Positions 9,278-18,033 of a stretch of DNA of 64,000 nucleotides are shown one piece after another. Under the pieces are notes generated by a model. It had not been told where the DNA came from. It saw only the letters and a program-made list of their open reading frames with translations, and did no database searches. The position numbers and the translations under genes were made by a program. The stretch's first letter is position 1; each line of letters opens with the position of its first letter. This DNA is from Micromonospora globbae (GTDB taxonomy: Bacteria > Actinomycetota > Actinomycetes > Mycobacteriales > Micromonosporaceae): positions 27,545 to 91,544 of the forward strand of contig NZ_RAQQ01000026.1 of NCBI RefSeq assembly GCF_003610785.1, written 5' to 3'.

Positions 9278-10594
9278 GTGGGTGGGCAGCGGCTGCGCAG
9301 GACGCTGGGGCCGGCCGTGCCCATCGCGCCGGGCACCCGGGTGGACAAGTTCGAACTCTTCTTCGACCTGGTCTTCGTCGTCTCGTTCTTCATCATCACG
9401 CGCGCCACCGCCGCCAACGTCACCGGCCGGGAACTGCTGCACGCGATGCTCGTGCTCGCCGTCCTCTGGTGGTGCTGGGTGGTGCACAGCGTCGTGGCGA
9501 GCCGGGTCCGGCTCGGTGAGGGCTTCGTCCCGGTGGCCATGGTGCTGGGCATGGTGGCGCTCTTCACCTTCGCGCTCGCCCTGCCCCAGGCGTTCGACGA
9601 CCCACACGAGGGGGTCGCCGGGCCGCTGCTCGTCGCGATCAGCTACGTGGCGATCCGCGCCGTGCACCTGCTCCTCTACCTGCACGCCGTGCAGGACAAG
9701 CCGCACGCCCGCCGCAAGATGCTCCAGTTCGTGCCGGAGATCGTGCTCACCACCGCCCTGCTGCTGGTCGCCGCGATGCTCCCCAAGCACATCGAGGATC
9801 CGGGAACGGCCGTGCTCGTACGCGACGGGCTGTGGATCGCCGTCGTGATCATCCAGTACGGCAGCGGACTGACCACCGGCACGTGGGGCTGGGAGCTTCC
9901 CTCCGCGGAGCACTGGACGGAGCGGTACGACCTGATCCTGATCATCGCCCTGGGCGAGTCGGTCATCTCGGTGGGCGTCGGCGGCAACCTCATCGGGCAA
10001 CGGGTGACCTGGGAGGCCATCCCGGCGGCCATGCTGGGGATCATGTTCACGGCGGCTCTGTGGTGGGCGCACTTCGACTTCGTGGGACCGGCCGCGCGGA
10101 TCGCCCTGCACGCCGCGGAGGGCGGCTCGCGGATCGCGCTCGCCCGGGACGCCTACGCGTACCTCTATCTCCCGATGATCGCCGGCGTGATCCTGTTCGC
10201 CATCGGCGCCGAGGAGGTGCTGCGGACGATCACCGACCCGACCGGCGGGGTGGGCGAACGCCCGCACGGCCCCGCCGCGCCGCTGCTCTTCGGCGGAGTG
10301 ATCCTCTACCTCGCCGCCGACCTGGCGTTCCAGCTGCGCGCCCTGCGCAACCTCCCGTGGACCCGGATCGGCGTGCTCGTCGTCCTGGCTGCCGCCCTGC
10401 CGATCGGCAGCCACCTGCCCGCGCTCGCCACGCTCGCCCTGCTCACGGCGATCTGCGTCGCGCTCGTGGCGGCCGAGGCGATCATCTTCGGCAGCTCGCG
10501 CCGCGCCCTGCGCGCGGCCGTGCTGGAGGAGAAGACTTCCCACGAGGCGGCCGAGGCCGCCTGGCGCGCCCGGTGGCGCGAACGCGAGCGCTGA
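9278..10594 (+). CDS. LtrA-family membrane protein (copy 2)
   Basis: About 438 residues from GTG 9278. The N-terminal hallmark is KFELFFDLVFVVSFFIITR (about residues 20-38), and the central motif YDLILIIALGESVISVGVG is textbook LtrA. About ten membrane helices, with a basic, Arg-rich C-terminal tail (WRARWRERER). No clear ribosome-binding site; GAGACT (9266-9271) ends 6 nt before the GTG, so translation may be leaderless. A later in-frame GTG (near 9317) is possible but would leave almost no tail before the first hallmark. Confidence 0.83.
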   Translation: MGGQRLRRTLGPAVPIAPGTRVDKFELFFDLVFVVSFFIITRATAANVTGRELLHAMLVLAVLWWCWVVHSVVASRVRLGEGFVPVAMVLGMVALFTFALALPQAFDDPHEGVAGPLLVAISYVAIRAVHLLLYLHAVQDKPHARRKMLQFVPEIVLTTALLLVAAMLPKHIEDPGTAVLVRDGLWIAVVIIQYGSGLTTGTWGWELPSAEHWTERYDLILIIALGESVISVGVGGNLIGQRVTWEAIPAAMLGIMFTAALWWAHFDFVGPAARIALHAAEGGSRIALARDAYAYLYLPMIAGVILFAIGAEEVLRTITDPTGGVGERPHGPAAPLLFGGVILYLAADLAFQLRALRNLPWTRIGVLVVLAAALPIGSHLPALATLALLTAICVALVAAEAIIFGSSRRALRAAVLEEKTSHEAAEAAWRARWRERER

Positions 10595-10604
10595 GCACCG
10601 CCGC

Positions 10605-10629
10605 CCCCGACCGGACCCGCCGGTCGGGG
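10605..10629 (+). terminator. Terminator-like hairpin after LtrA copy 2
   Basis: Perfect 10-bp stem (10605-10614, 10620-10629) with a 5-nt loop, 10 nt after the stop. Confidence 0.65.
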
Positions 10630-10662
10630 ACGGTGTCGTACGGGTGGCCTAGCCTGCCCGCC

Positions 10663-11811
10663 ATGACCAGTGCGCCGCGGCAGAAGGTCGTCTCCGGTTC
10701 GCGGTCCGGTTCAGTCCGCCCGGCGGCGGATCGGCTCGACCGGCGCTCGCTCAACCGGGCCACCCTCGCGCGCCAACTGCTGCTGCGCCGCGACGACCTC
10801 GACGTCGTCACGGCCACCGAGCGGCTGGGCGGGTTGAACGCGCAGAACGCCAACGATCCCTACCTCGCCCTGCACTCCCGGCTGGCGGCGTTCACGGTCG
10901 GCGCGCTCACCACGGCGATCGAGTCCGGGCGGCTGGTCCGGTCGGCGACGATGCGGGCCACGCAGCACCTGCTCACCGCGGCCGACTTCCGCGTCCTGCG
11001 ACCGGTGCTGGCGCCGCTGCTGGCCCGCGCGCAGCGCAACGCCTTCGGCCGGCGCACCGCCGGCGTCGACCTCGCCGACCTGGTCGCCGACGCGGAGCGG
11101 ATCCTCGGCGCGGAGGTGCTCACCCGCCCCGAGCTGGGGCGGCGTCTCGCCGCGGGCCGCCCCGGGTCGGATGCGACGGCCCTGGCCTGGACGGTGCAGT
11201 ACCTGCTCCCGGTGGTGCACCCCGCTCCCAGCGGCACCTGGGACGCCGGCGGGGCGATCCCGGTCACGCTGGCCACCCGCGTGGTCGGGCCCCTGGATCC
11301 GCCGGAACCGCGGCAGCTCGTCCGGCGCCACCTGGCCGCGTTCGGGCCCGCCACGGTGGCCGACGTGCGGTCCTGGTCCGGCGTCAGCGGCCTGCGCGAG
11401 GTCGTCGCGGCGATGCGGGACGAGCTGCGCTGCTTCGTCGACGAGGACGGCCGGCCGGTGTACGACCTGCCGGACGCGCCCCGGCCGGATCCGGACACGC
11501 CGGCACCGGTGCGGTTGCTGACCGGTTTCGACAACATGCTGCTCGCCTTCGCCGACCGGACGCGGCTCATGTCCGACGAGGTCCGCGGGCGGGTGTGCCT
11601 GCCCGACGTGGTGCGGCCGACCCTGCTGGTCGACGGGATGGTGGCGGGCACGTGGGAGCTGGACCGGACGGCCGGGGTGGTGACGGTCCAACCGTTCGCC
11701 CGGCTGCGTGTCGACGACCTCGCGGCGGTCGAGGCGGAGGCCCACCGGGTGCTCCGGTTCGCCGCCCCCGAGGCGCCCACGCACGTCGCCCGCGTGCTTC
11801 CGCCGTCCTGA
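10663..11811 (+). CDS. Winged-helix DNA-binding protein of the AlkZ-like glycosylase family
   Basis: 382 residues. The N-terminal LNRATLARQLLLRR and GLNAQNANDPYLALHSRL segments, and the C-terminal winged-helix arrangement with LLTGFDNMLLAFADRTRL, match the HTH_42/AlkZ superfamily. AlkZ members are DNA glycosylases; one unhooks crosslinks made by azinomycin, and related genes occur with or without a biosynthetic cluster. The N-A-Q-N-A-N-D segment occupies the place of the family's Q-x-Q/Q-x-D catalytic motif, but I cannot confirm catalysis. TAGCCT (10650-10655) ends 7 nt before the ATG, suggesting a leaderless mRNA. No crosslinker biosynthesis genes are nearby. Confidence 0.8.
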   Translation: MTSAPRQKVVSGSRSGSVRPAADRLDRRSLNRATLARQLLLRRDDLDVVTATERLGGLNAQNANDPYLALHSRLAAFTVGALTTAIESGRLVRSATMRATQHLLTAADFRVLRPVLAPLLARAQRNAFGRRTAGVDLADLVADAERILGAEVLTRPELGRRLAAGRPGSDATALAWTVQYLLPVVHPAPSGTWDAGGAIPVTLATRVVGPLDPPEPRQLVRRHLAAFGPATVADVRSWSGVSGLREVVAAMRDELRCFVDEDGRPVYDLPDAPRPDPDTPAPVRLLTGFDNMLLAFADRTRLMSDEVRGRVCLPDVVRPTLLVDGMVAGTWELDRTAGVVTVQPFARLRVDDLAAVEAEAHRVLRFAAPEAPTHVARVLPPS

Positions 11812-11897
11812 ACGGCGCCACGGGAGCGGGCGGTCGCCATCAGGTACGCCCGGTCGCACGCCATCCCCGCCGCCGAGGCGCCGCCGGGCCGGACGGA

Positions 11898-11932
11898 CGA
11901 GGGCCGCCCGCCGGTGCGGCGGACGGCCCTCG
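11898..11932. terminator. Bidirectional terminator between convergent genes
   Basis: 16-bp arms (11898-11913, 11917-11932) with one mismatch and a 3-nt loop, between the AlkZ-like gene and the MFS gene. Confidence 0.8.
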
Positions 11933-11947
11933 TGTCTCGGTCGACGG

Positions 11948-13588
11948 TCAGCGGCGGGTGCTTGCCCGGTCCTGCGCGTCCTCGACGGCGACCTCGTCGA
12001 AGGCCGGCGCGCCGTCGATGGCGTCGGCCGCGACGGCCGTCGAGCGGGCGGCGTCCGGCAGGTCGAGGCTGGTACGCAGCGTCACCGGCCTGAGCAGCAG
12101 CGCGGCGATCACACCGACCACGGCGATGGCCGCCGAGATCAGGAAGATGTGACCGGTCGCGTCGCCGTACGCGGCGCGGACGATGTGCTGGATCGCGTCG
12201 GGCAGCGCGGTGATGTTCAGGTTGCTGCTCCCGCCACTGGCGGAGGCGGGGACGCCGGCGGCCGCAAGATCGTGGGTGATCTGGTCGGAGACCCGGCGGG
12301 CCAGGATGGCGCCGAGCACGGACACGCCGATGGTGCCGCCGAGCGACCGGAAGAACGCGACGCTGGAGCTGGCCGCGCCGATGTCCTTGAGCGAGACGGT
12401 GTTCTGCACGGCGAGGACCAGGTTCTGCATCGTCATGCCGACGCCGGTGCCCACGATGAACATGGCGGCGCCGACGATGAGCAGCGACGTCTCGTGGTCG
12501 ATGGTGCCGAGCAGGGCGAACCCGGCGACGAGGACGATCGAGCCGACCACGATGTACGGCTTGATCTTGCCGGTCCGGGTGATGAGCCGCCCCGCGACGA
12601 TCGAGGAGAGCAGCACACCGGCCATCATCGGGATGGTGAGCAGGCCGGCCTCGGTCGGGCTGTAGCCGCGGCCGATCTGGAAGTACTGGCCGAGGAAGAC
12701 GGCGCCGCCGAACATGGCCATGCCGACGGCGAGGCTGCCGAGGATGGCCAGCGCCGTGGTGTGCTCGCGGATGATGTTGAGCGGAACCACCGGTTCGGCG
12801 GCCCGTGCCTCGACCACCATGGCCAGGGCGAGCAGGATCACCGAGGCGCCCACCATGGCCGCGGTCTGCCACGAGATCCAGGCGAACGAGCTGTCGACGA
12901 ACGAGATCCAGATGAGCAGCACGCTCACGCCCGCGGCGATCAGGAAGGCGCCGAGGTAGTCGATCTTGACGTTCTCGCGGCGTACGGTCGGCAGGCGCAG
13001 GGTGGCCTGGAGCAGGATCAGCGCCACGGCGGCGACGGGCACGCCCACGAAGAAGCACCAGCGCCAGCCGAGCCAGGACGTGTCGACGATGAGACCGCCC
13101 AGCAGCGGGCCGCCGACCGTGGCCAGGGCCATCACGCCGCCCAGGTAGCCGTTGTAGCGGCCGCGCTCGCGGGGCGGGATCATCGCGGCGATCGCCACCT
13201 GGACGAGGGCCTGGAGACCGCCGACGCCGATGCCCTGGAAGGCACGGGCGGCGATGAGCTGGCCGGCGCTCTGCGCGAATCCGGCCACCACCGAGCCCAG
13301 CAGGAAGACCACGATGGCGATCTGGATGAGGAACTTCTTGTTGAACAGGTCGGCGAGCTTGCCCCAGATCGGGGTGGTCGCCGTGGCGGTGAGCAGGGTC
13401 GCGGTGACGACCCAGGTGTACTGGGTCTGCGACCCGTTCAGGGCACCGATGATCTTGGGCAGCGCGGTCGAGACGACCGTGCTGCTCAGCATCGCGACGA
13501 AGAGCACCAGCAGCAGGCCGCTCAGTGCCTCGAGCGTCCTCCGGTGCGTCATCGGCTCGGCGCCGGCCGTTGTGGTGGGTGCGCTCAT
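11948..13588 (-). CDS. DHA2-family (14-TM) MFS drug efflux transporter
   Basis: 546 residues with about 14 membrane segments. The N-terminal antiporter motif sits in STALPKIIGALNGSQTQYTW, and the GKLADLFNKK motif follows TM2, as in EmrB/QacA-type proton-drug antiporters. The ATG overlaps the stop of the upstream marR gene by 4 bp (ATGA), so the two are translationally coupled. The short cytoplasmic C-terminal tail is Ala/Asp-rich. Likely repressed by the MarR protein and induced by its ligand; the exported compound is unknown. Confidence 0.9.
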   Translation of the reverse strand: MSAPTTTAGAEPMTHRRTLEALSGLLLVLFVAMLSSTVVSTALPKIIGALNGSQTQYTWVVTATLLTATATTPIWGKLADLFNKKFLIQIAIVVFLLGSVVAGFAQSAGQLIAARAFQGIGVGGLQALVQVAIAAMIPPRERGRYNGYLGGVMALATVGGPLLGGLIVDTSWLGWRWCFFVGVPVAAVALILLQATLRLPTVRRENVKIDYLGAFLIAAGVSVLLIWISFVDSSFAWISWQTAAMVGASVILLALAMVVEARAAEPVVPLNIIREHTTALAILGSLAVGMAMFGGAVFLGQYFQIGRGYSPTEAGLLTIPMMAGVLLSSIVAGRLITRTGKIKPYIVVGSIVLVAGFALLGTIDHETSLLIVGAAMFIVGTGVGMTMQNLVLAVQNTVSLKDIGAASSSVAFFRSLGGTIGVSVLGAILARRVSDQITHDLAAAGVPASASGGSSNLNITALPDAIQHIVRAAYGDATGHIFLISAAIAVVGVIAALLLRPVTLRTSLDLPDAARSTAVAADAIDGAPAFDEVAVEDAQDRASTRR

Positions 13589-14052
13589 CGCGCGGCCTCC
13601 AGATTGTCGTTGTTCCCGAGCGCGACCTCGATGTCGCGGGTGAAGCGGTGCAGGGCGGCGTTGAACGCGGCCACCTCGTCGGGTGTCCACCCGGCGAGGG
13701 CGCGCGCCAGCACGCCGGCGTACCAGTCGTAGGTGTCGGCCAGAGCCGTCCGCCCGTCGGGGGTGAGCGCCAGGACGTGGGCCCGCTTGTCACTGGGGTC
13801 CGGGCGCCGCTCGACCAGGCCGTGCGAGACGAGGGTGGCGACGGCGCGGCTGACGGTCGACGGGTCGAGCTGGGCCCGCATCGCGAGCTCCCGGGCGTGG
13901 CAGCCGGCGGCGAGCCGGTCGATCTGCGCGAGGATGCCGACCGCCCCCAGCGGAACCCTGGGCTGCTCGTCGGCCCTCCGCTGCTTCACGAGCCGGACGC
14001 TGCGCAGGAAATCGTGCATCCGGCGCACGAGTTCCCGAACGTCGCTGCTCAC
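13585..14052 (-). CDS. MarR-family transcriptional regulator
   Basis: 155 residues with the winged-helix core HARELAMRAQLDPSTVSRAV, then the wing with RRPDPSDKRAHVLALT, typical of MarR. GTG start. First gene of a two-gene operon with the MFS pump (4-bp overlap) and divergent from a TetR gene. A TTGCCTCATGCAA palindrome (14078-14090) sits between a -35-like TTGTGA and the expected -10 of its promoter, consistent with autorepression. Confidence 0.9.
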   Translation of the reverse strand: MSSDVRELVRRMHDFLRSVRLVKQRRADEQPRVPLGAVGILAQIDRLAAGCHARELAMRAQLDPSTVSRAVATLVSHGLVERRPDPSDKRAHVLALTPDGRTALADTYDWYAGVLARALAGWTPDEVAAFNAALHRFTRDIEVALGNNDNLEAAR

Positions 14053-14077
14053 GTGGATCCCCCCGACGGACAGATGG

Positions 14078-14090
14078 TTGCCTCATGCAA
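14078..14090. promoter_or_regulatory. Candidate MarR operator
   Basis: TTGC-N5-GCAA dyad in the marR/tetR intergenic region. On the minus strand it occupies the spacer between TTGTGA (14100-14095) and the -10 position around 14077-14072. The assignment to MarR is inference from position. Confidence 0.5.
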
Positions 14091-14102
14091 TCATTCACAA
14101 AT

Positions 14103-14119
14103 CTTGCCCAGCGGGCAAG
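14103..14119. promoter_or_regulatory. Candidate TetR operator
   Basis: Perfect CTTGCCC-AGC-GGGCAAG dyad just upstream of TTGCTC (14121-14126) and TACGGT (14145-14150), which are 18 bp apart and form a plausible promoter for the tetR gene starting at 14158. Confidence 0.55.
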
Positions 14120-14157
14120 TTTGCTCCTTGAGAAGTGCGTCACGTACGGTGGGCGCC

Positions 14158-14742
14158 ATGGACGAGACCCCGGGGCTGCGGGAACGCAAGAAGGCGGCAA
14201 CCCGCCTCGCCCTGCACGAGGCCGCCCTCCGACTCGCCATCGACCAGGGACTCGACCGGGTGACCGTCGAGGCGATCGCCGACGCCGCCAACGTCTCGCG
14301 GCGGACGTTCTCCAACTACTTCTCCAGCAAGGAAGAGGCGATCTTCCACGGCGACACCGCCCGCCTGCGCCGGATGCTGGAGCTGATCCGGGAGCAGCCG
14401 GCCGACGAGGAGCCCTGGACGGTGCTCACCGGGGCGGCGCTGCGGCTGACCGAGGAGGCGTACCGGGACGCGGACGCCGAGTGGCTGACCCAGCGCCGGA
14501 TGCTGCGCGCCTACCCCAGCCTCGCCACGCACCAGATCGCCGCGTACGCGACGGTCGAGCGGGAGGTCGCCGCGGAGCTGGCGAAGCGGATGACCGGCCC
14601 CGACGTGGCGCTGCGGTCCCGCGTCCTGGCGGCCGTCTTCCTGACCACCGTCCGGGTGGCCGTGCAGGACTGGATCGAACACCCCGACCGCCCGCTCGTC
14701 GACGCGGTCCGCTCCGCGCTCGCGGCCGTCGCCCCCGCCTAG
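14158..14742 (+). CDS. TetR-family transcriptional regulator
   Basis: 194 residues. HTH at about residues 12-58: RKKAATRLALHEAALRLA then VSRRTFSNYFSSKEEAIF. TACGGT (14145-14150) ends 7 nt before the ATG, so the transcript is probably leaderless. It is divergent from the marR-MFS operon with 105 bp between starts. Two distinct palindromes in that gap suggest that each regulator reads its own site and may cross-regulate. Confidence 0.88.
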   Translation: MDETPGLRERKKAATRLALHEAALRLAIDQGLDRVTVEAIADAANVSRRTFSNYFSSKEEAIFHGDTARLRRMLELIREQPADEEPWTVLTGAALRLTEEAYRDADAEWLTQRRMLRAYPSLATHQIAAYATVEREVAAELAKRMTGPDVALRSRVLAAVFLTTVRVAVQDWIEHPDRPLVDAVRSALAAVAPA

Positions 14743-14762
14743 GTCGACCACCGCCGAGGCGA

Positions 14763-15923
14763 TCACCGCCGCCAGACCGGCGGTGCGGTCCACTCGATCA
14801 CGGCCAGGACGACCCACGCCAGCGCGACGAGCAGCACCACCGCCACCGGCGGGAGCCCGCCCAGGCCGATCACCAGGGCGGCGATCACCAGGCCGAGCTG
14901 GGCGAGCGCGACCCGCCGGCTGACCCGCACGTCGAAGCCGCGGTAGACCACCACGCAGCCCACCATCAGCGTCAACTGGCTGCCGCCGAGCAACGGCCCG
15001 GCCACGCCGTGGCCGCCGTGCACGGCCTCCCGGGCGGCCACCTCCACGGCGACCCCCGCGGCCACGATCGAGCCGTACACCAACAGGTGCCCGTACGCGT
15101 AGAGGTAGCTGCGGACCACGACGGCCCGGCCTCCCCGGACCGCCCGGTTGCCCGCCTCGGGATCGAAGGTGGAGGCGAAGTAGACCCACCAGATGCCGCA
15201 GGCGATGACGAAACCGCCGATGCCGATCACGACGGCCGCGGGCCGCCAGCCGGTCTCGCCGATCCCGTTCGCGACCGCGAGCACCGCCTCGCCCAGGACC
15301 ACGATGGTGAACAATCCGAACCGCTCCGGCATGTGCGACTGCTGGACCGGCGCCTGCCCCGCCCGGGCGTACGCCAGGGGCCCGGCCACGGCGGCGTTGA
15401 CGGCGAGCCCGACGGCCCACAGCGCGTACCGGGCCGGCGTGGGGACCAGCAGGGACCCGAACCAGAGTGCCGCGCCGAGCACGAACCCGGCGGCGTTCCA
15501 CCAGCAGAACTCGCGTGCCGCCGCCCGACGCCATCCGACCAGCCCGTACATGCCGGTGAGCAGCAGGAGCAGCAGCCCGTAGAGCACCGCGAAGCGCCCC
15601 GACTCGTCCGCCACCCCCCGGTCGAGGGACGCGGCCAGGGCCAGCACGCCCAGCATCGCGACCAGCTGGACGAACCGGCTCGGCGGACGGTCGTCGTCGA
15701 AGAGGTCCGCGAAGTAGGAGAAGCTGAACCACAGCCACCAGATCGTGGTGAGAAGCCCCGCGAAGACCAGCACCCCGCCGGCCGACGGGTCGTCGTTCAG
15801 GAGTTCGCCGAGCTGGAAGACGGCCACGACGAAGACGAGGTCGAAGAAGAGTTCGAGCCAGCTCGACCGGCGTCCCGCCGCCGGATCACGGGCCGCCGGG
15901 ACCGGGCGGACGCGTGACTCCAC
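14763..15923 (-). CDS. LtrA-family membrane protein (copy 3)
   Basis: 386 residues, GTG start. The hallmark SSWLELFFDLVFVVAVFQLG (about residues 20-39) and the central FGLFTIVVLGEAVLAVANGI are present, with 9-10 membrane helices. It converges with the tetR gene, with only 20 bp between the stops. It differs from copies 1 and 2 enough to be an old paralog rather than a recent duplicate. Function unknown. Confidence 0.85.
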   Translation of the reverse strand: MESRVRPVPAARDPAAGRRSSWLELFFDLVFVVAVFQLGELLNDDPSAGGVLVFAGLLTTIWWLWFSFSYFADLFDDDRPPSRFVQLVAMLGVLALAASLDRGVADESGRFAVLYGLLLLLLTGMYGLVGWRRAAAREFCWWNAAGFVLGAALWFGSLLVPTPARYALWAVGLAVNAAVAGPLAYARAGQAPVQQSHMPERFGLFTIVVLGEAVLAVANGIGETGWRPAAVVIGIGGFVIACGIWWVYFASTFDPEAGNRAVRGGRAVVVRSYLYAYGHLLVYGSIVAAGVAVEVAAREAVHGGHGVAGPLLGGSQLTLMVGCVVVYRGFDVRVSRRVALAQLGLVIAALVIGLGGLPPVAVVLLVALAWVVLAVIEWTAPPVWRR

Positions 15924-16030
15924 CTGGGCAGGCTATCCGTCCGGTACGCGCGGAAACGCCCTCTTGTCGCGCTATCCCCCGTCCGGCGCCGGTCCACGTA
16001 CTCCCCGGTGACCGCGTCCGGGCCGTGACG

Positions 16031-17137
16031 TCACCGGGTCGACGAGGTCCGCCTCGGCCGGCGGCGCGCCGCCACCAGCGCCGCCAGCACCAGCAGCACC
16101 ACCCCGATCCCACCGGCGGCCAGGGCCGCCGTGGACGTCCCGCCGCCGTTCCCGCCCGCGTGCCCGGCCGGCGCCGGTGTCCCGCCGCCCGCCGCCGGCG
16201 TGGCACCGGCCGGCCCCGAGGGCGGGCGGGACGGCGTGGCGGACGGCACCGCGTAGCGCAGGATCCGCGGCCTCGTGCCGGGCGGCTGCCCGGCGGTCTC
16301 GGAGACGGTGAGCAGCGAGCGCCCGTCCCGGCTGTAGGCGACGGACTCGCCCTGCGGCTCGTCGGGCAGGGGCGTGGCCCGTGGGGTGCCGCGGGTCAGC
16401 GCGGCCACCACGTCGCCGCCGGTGACGTCGAACTCGAAGGCGTCGGCGTACGTGCGCAGCACGACCCGGCTCCCGTCCGGGGCGGCCGCGGCGCCGGTGA
16501 TCACCGTCCGCCCGAGCAGCCCGAACGGGTTGCTCGTCGTGGAGCCGGGCAGCCGCACCCGTCCCACCTTGGCCAGCGGCACCGTGGCGCCCCGCCGCAG
16601 GGCGGTCGTCGGGGCGTAGAGGGTGGCGGAGAACTTCGTGACGATCAGCGGACGGCCGTCGCCGGTGATGAGCATGGCCTCGGCGTCGTGCGCGCCGTCG
16701 GGGTACGACATCCGGTAGAGCTCCGGTCGGTCGGCGCCCGGCGCCAGCCTCCACACCGCCACGGTCGTCCGGGAGCGGTCGTTGTCGCCGACGTCCGCCA
16801 CCCAGAGCGTCCCGTCGGGGCCCACGGCGAGGTCCTCCGTGTCCCGGGGTCGGGACGGGTACGGCACGGCCCGCACGACCGCACACTCCCGGTCGAGGAA
16901 GAAGATCCGCCGCCGCGCCTCGTCGTCGGCACCGTCGTTGACGACGACGAACCCGTCGTCCGTCGCCACCATGCCGGAGATCTCCAGCAGCCGGCCGTCC
17001 CGCACCTCGCAGACCGTCCGGCCGGGCTCCGGCGTCGGCGCCGGTCCCGCCGCGGCCCGGGCCGGGACCACCACGGCGGCGAGAACGGCCGCGCCCACGG
17101 CGATCCGCCACGTCCTGGTCCCGTCGAGTGTCCGCAT
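16031..17137 (-). CDS. Exported beta-propeller-like protein with C-terminal membrane anchor
   Basis: 368 residues; ATG 17137 follows an AAGGA ribosome-binding site. The signal peptide is WRIAVGAAVLAAVVVPARAAA. The body (about residues 40-290) has repeated blades such as DTEDLAVGPDGTLWVADVGDND and AEAMLITGDGRPLIVTKF, an SMP-30/NHL-like propeller pattern. A Pro/Gly/Ala-rich linker then leads to one transmembrane helix (IGVVLLVLAALVAA) and an Arg-rich cytoplasmic tail. No LPXTG sortase motif. An extracytoplasmic sensing or binding role is possible; no enzyme activity can be assigned. Confidence 0.65.
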   Translation of the reverse strand: MRTLDGTRTWRIAVGAAVLAAVVVPARAAAGPAPTPEPGRTVCEVRDGRLLEISGMVATDDGFVVVNDGADDEARRRIFFLDRECAVVRAVPYPSRPRDTEDLAVGPDGTLWVADVGDNDRSRTTVAVWRLAPGADRPELYRMSYPDGAHDAEAMLITGDGRPLIVTKFSATLYAPTTALRRGATVPLAKVGRVRLPGSTTSNPFGLLGRTVITGAAAAPDGSRVVLRTYADAFEFDVTGGDVVAALTRGTPRATPLPDEPQGESVAYSRDGRSLLTVSETAGQPPGTRPRILRYAVPSATPSRPPSGPAGATPAAGGGTPAPAGHAGGNGGGTSTAALAAGGIGVVLLVLAALVAARRRPRRTSSTR

Positions 17138-17361
17138 CGCCGCAATCCTTCCACCGCCGCGTGGCGTGGGCGGGGCGGGTCGGTGGGGTCGGGGCCGCGA
17201 GAATCCCGGGTACGGGCGATGCTGGGGACGGCGGAGCACCGGGTGGCACGACATGCGTCGTCGTGCCGAGGAGGACAGGAGGTCACCGGGCATGTCCCAC
17301 GTGGAAGGGAGGCCGGCCGGGGAACGCCGGCCCGGCCGGCGGCGTGCGGGAGGTCGACGGC

Positions 17362-17967
17362 ATGCCTGACGACCTGCCGGACCTGCTCGTACCCGACGCG
17401 ACGGCCTGGCGGGACTGGCTCGCCGAGCACCACGGCGAGCCGCGAGGCGTCTGGTTGGTCCTCGCCAAGCGCAACGCCGACGCCCCCACCACCCTGACGT
17501 ACGACGAGGCCCTCGAAGAGGCGCTGTGCCACGGATGGATCGACGGCCAGGTGCGCGGCGGCGACGAGGCGACCTACCGCCAGCGGTTCACCCCCCGGCG
17601 CCCCCGCAGCCCGTGGTCGGCGCGCAACGTCGGCATCGCCAGCCGGCTCCTGGAGGCGGGACGCATGCATCCGGCCGGCGTCGCGGAGGTGGAACGCGCG
17701 AAGGCCGACGGCCGGTGGGACGCCGCCTACGCGGGCCAGGCCACCGCCACGGTGCCGGCCGACCTGGCCGCCGCACTCGCCGCCGTGCCGCGGGCGCAGC
17801 GGATGTTCGACATCCTCACCGGCCAGAACCGGTACGCGATCGTGTACCGGGTGACGAGCGCCAAACGCGCGGAGACGCGGCAGCGCCGGATCGCCCAGTT
17901 CGTCGACATGCTGGCCCGTGGCGAGACCATCTACCCGCAGCGGCGCACGCTCGACAGCGCCGACTGA
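17362..17967 (+). CDS. YdeI/OmpD-associated family protein
   Basis: 201 residues. The family core is clear: AWRDWLAEHHGEPRGVWLVLAKR, LTYDEALEEALCHGWIDGQ, then YRQRFTPRRPRSPWSARN and the C-terminal AKRAETRQRRIAQFVDMLARG. Bacterial members were linked to peptide or polymyxin tolerance in other species, but their biochemical role is unsettled. ATG 17362 with GGGAGG upstream. A strong bidirectional terminator separates it from the glycoside hydrolase locus. Confidence 0.85.
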   Translation: MPDDLPDLLVPDATAWRDWLAEHHGEPRGVWLVLAKRNADAPTTLTYDEALEEALCHGWIDGQVRGGDEATYRQRFTPRRPRSPWSARNVGIASRLLEAGRMHPAGVAEVERAKADGRWDAAYAGQATATVPADLAAALAAVPRAQRMFDILTGQNRYAIVYRVTSAKRAETRQRRIAQFVDMLARGETIYPQRRTLDSAD

Positions 17968-17994
17968 CGCGGCGCGGACGACGACACCGACGCG

Positions 17995-18029
17995 CGCGTG
18001 CCGGCCACCCCGTCGGTGGCCGGCACGCG
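17995..18029. terminator. Bidirectional terminator bounding the sugar locus
   Basis: Perfect 15-bp stem (17995-18009, 18015-18029), 5-nt loop, 4 bp from the stop of the GH43-like gene and 27 bp from the ydeI-like stop. Confidence 0.85.
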
Positions 18030-18033
18030 GCGG

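Noticed and set aside
6941..10543. Single 1200-residue minus-strand protein
   Set aside because: Only the last ~408 residues are real (LtrA). The upstream part is antisense to the DoxX and second LtrA genes and crosses two strong hairpins.
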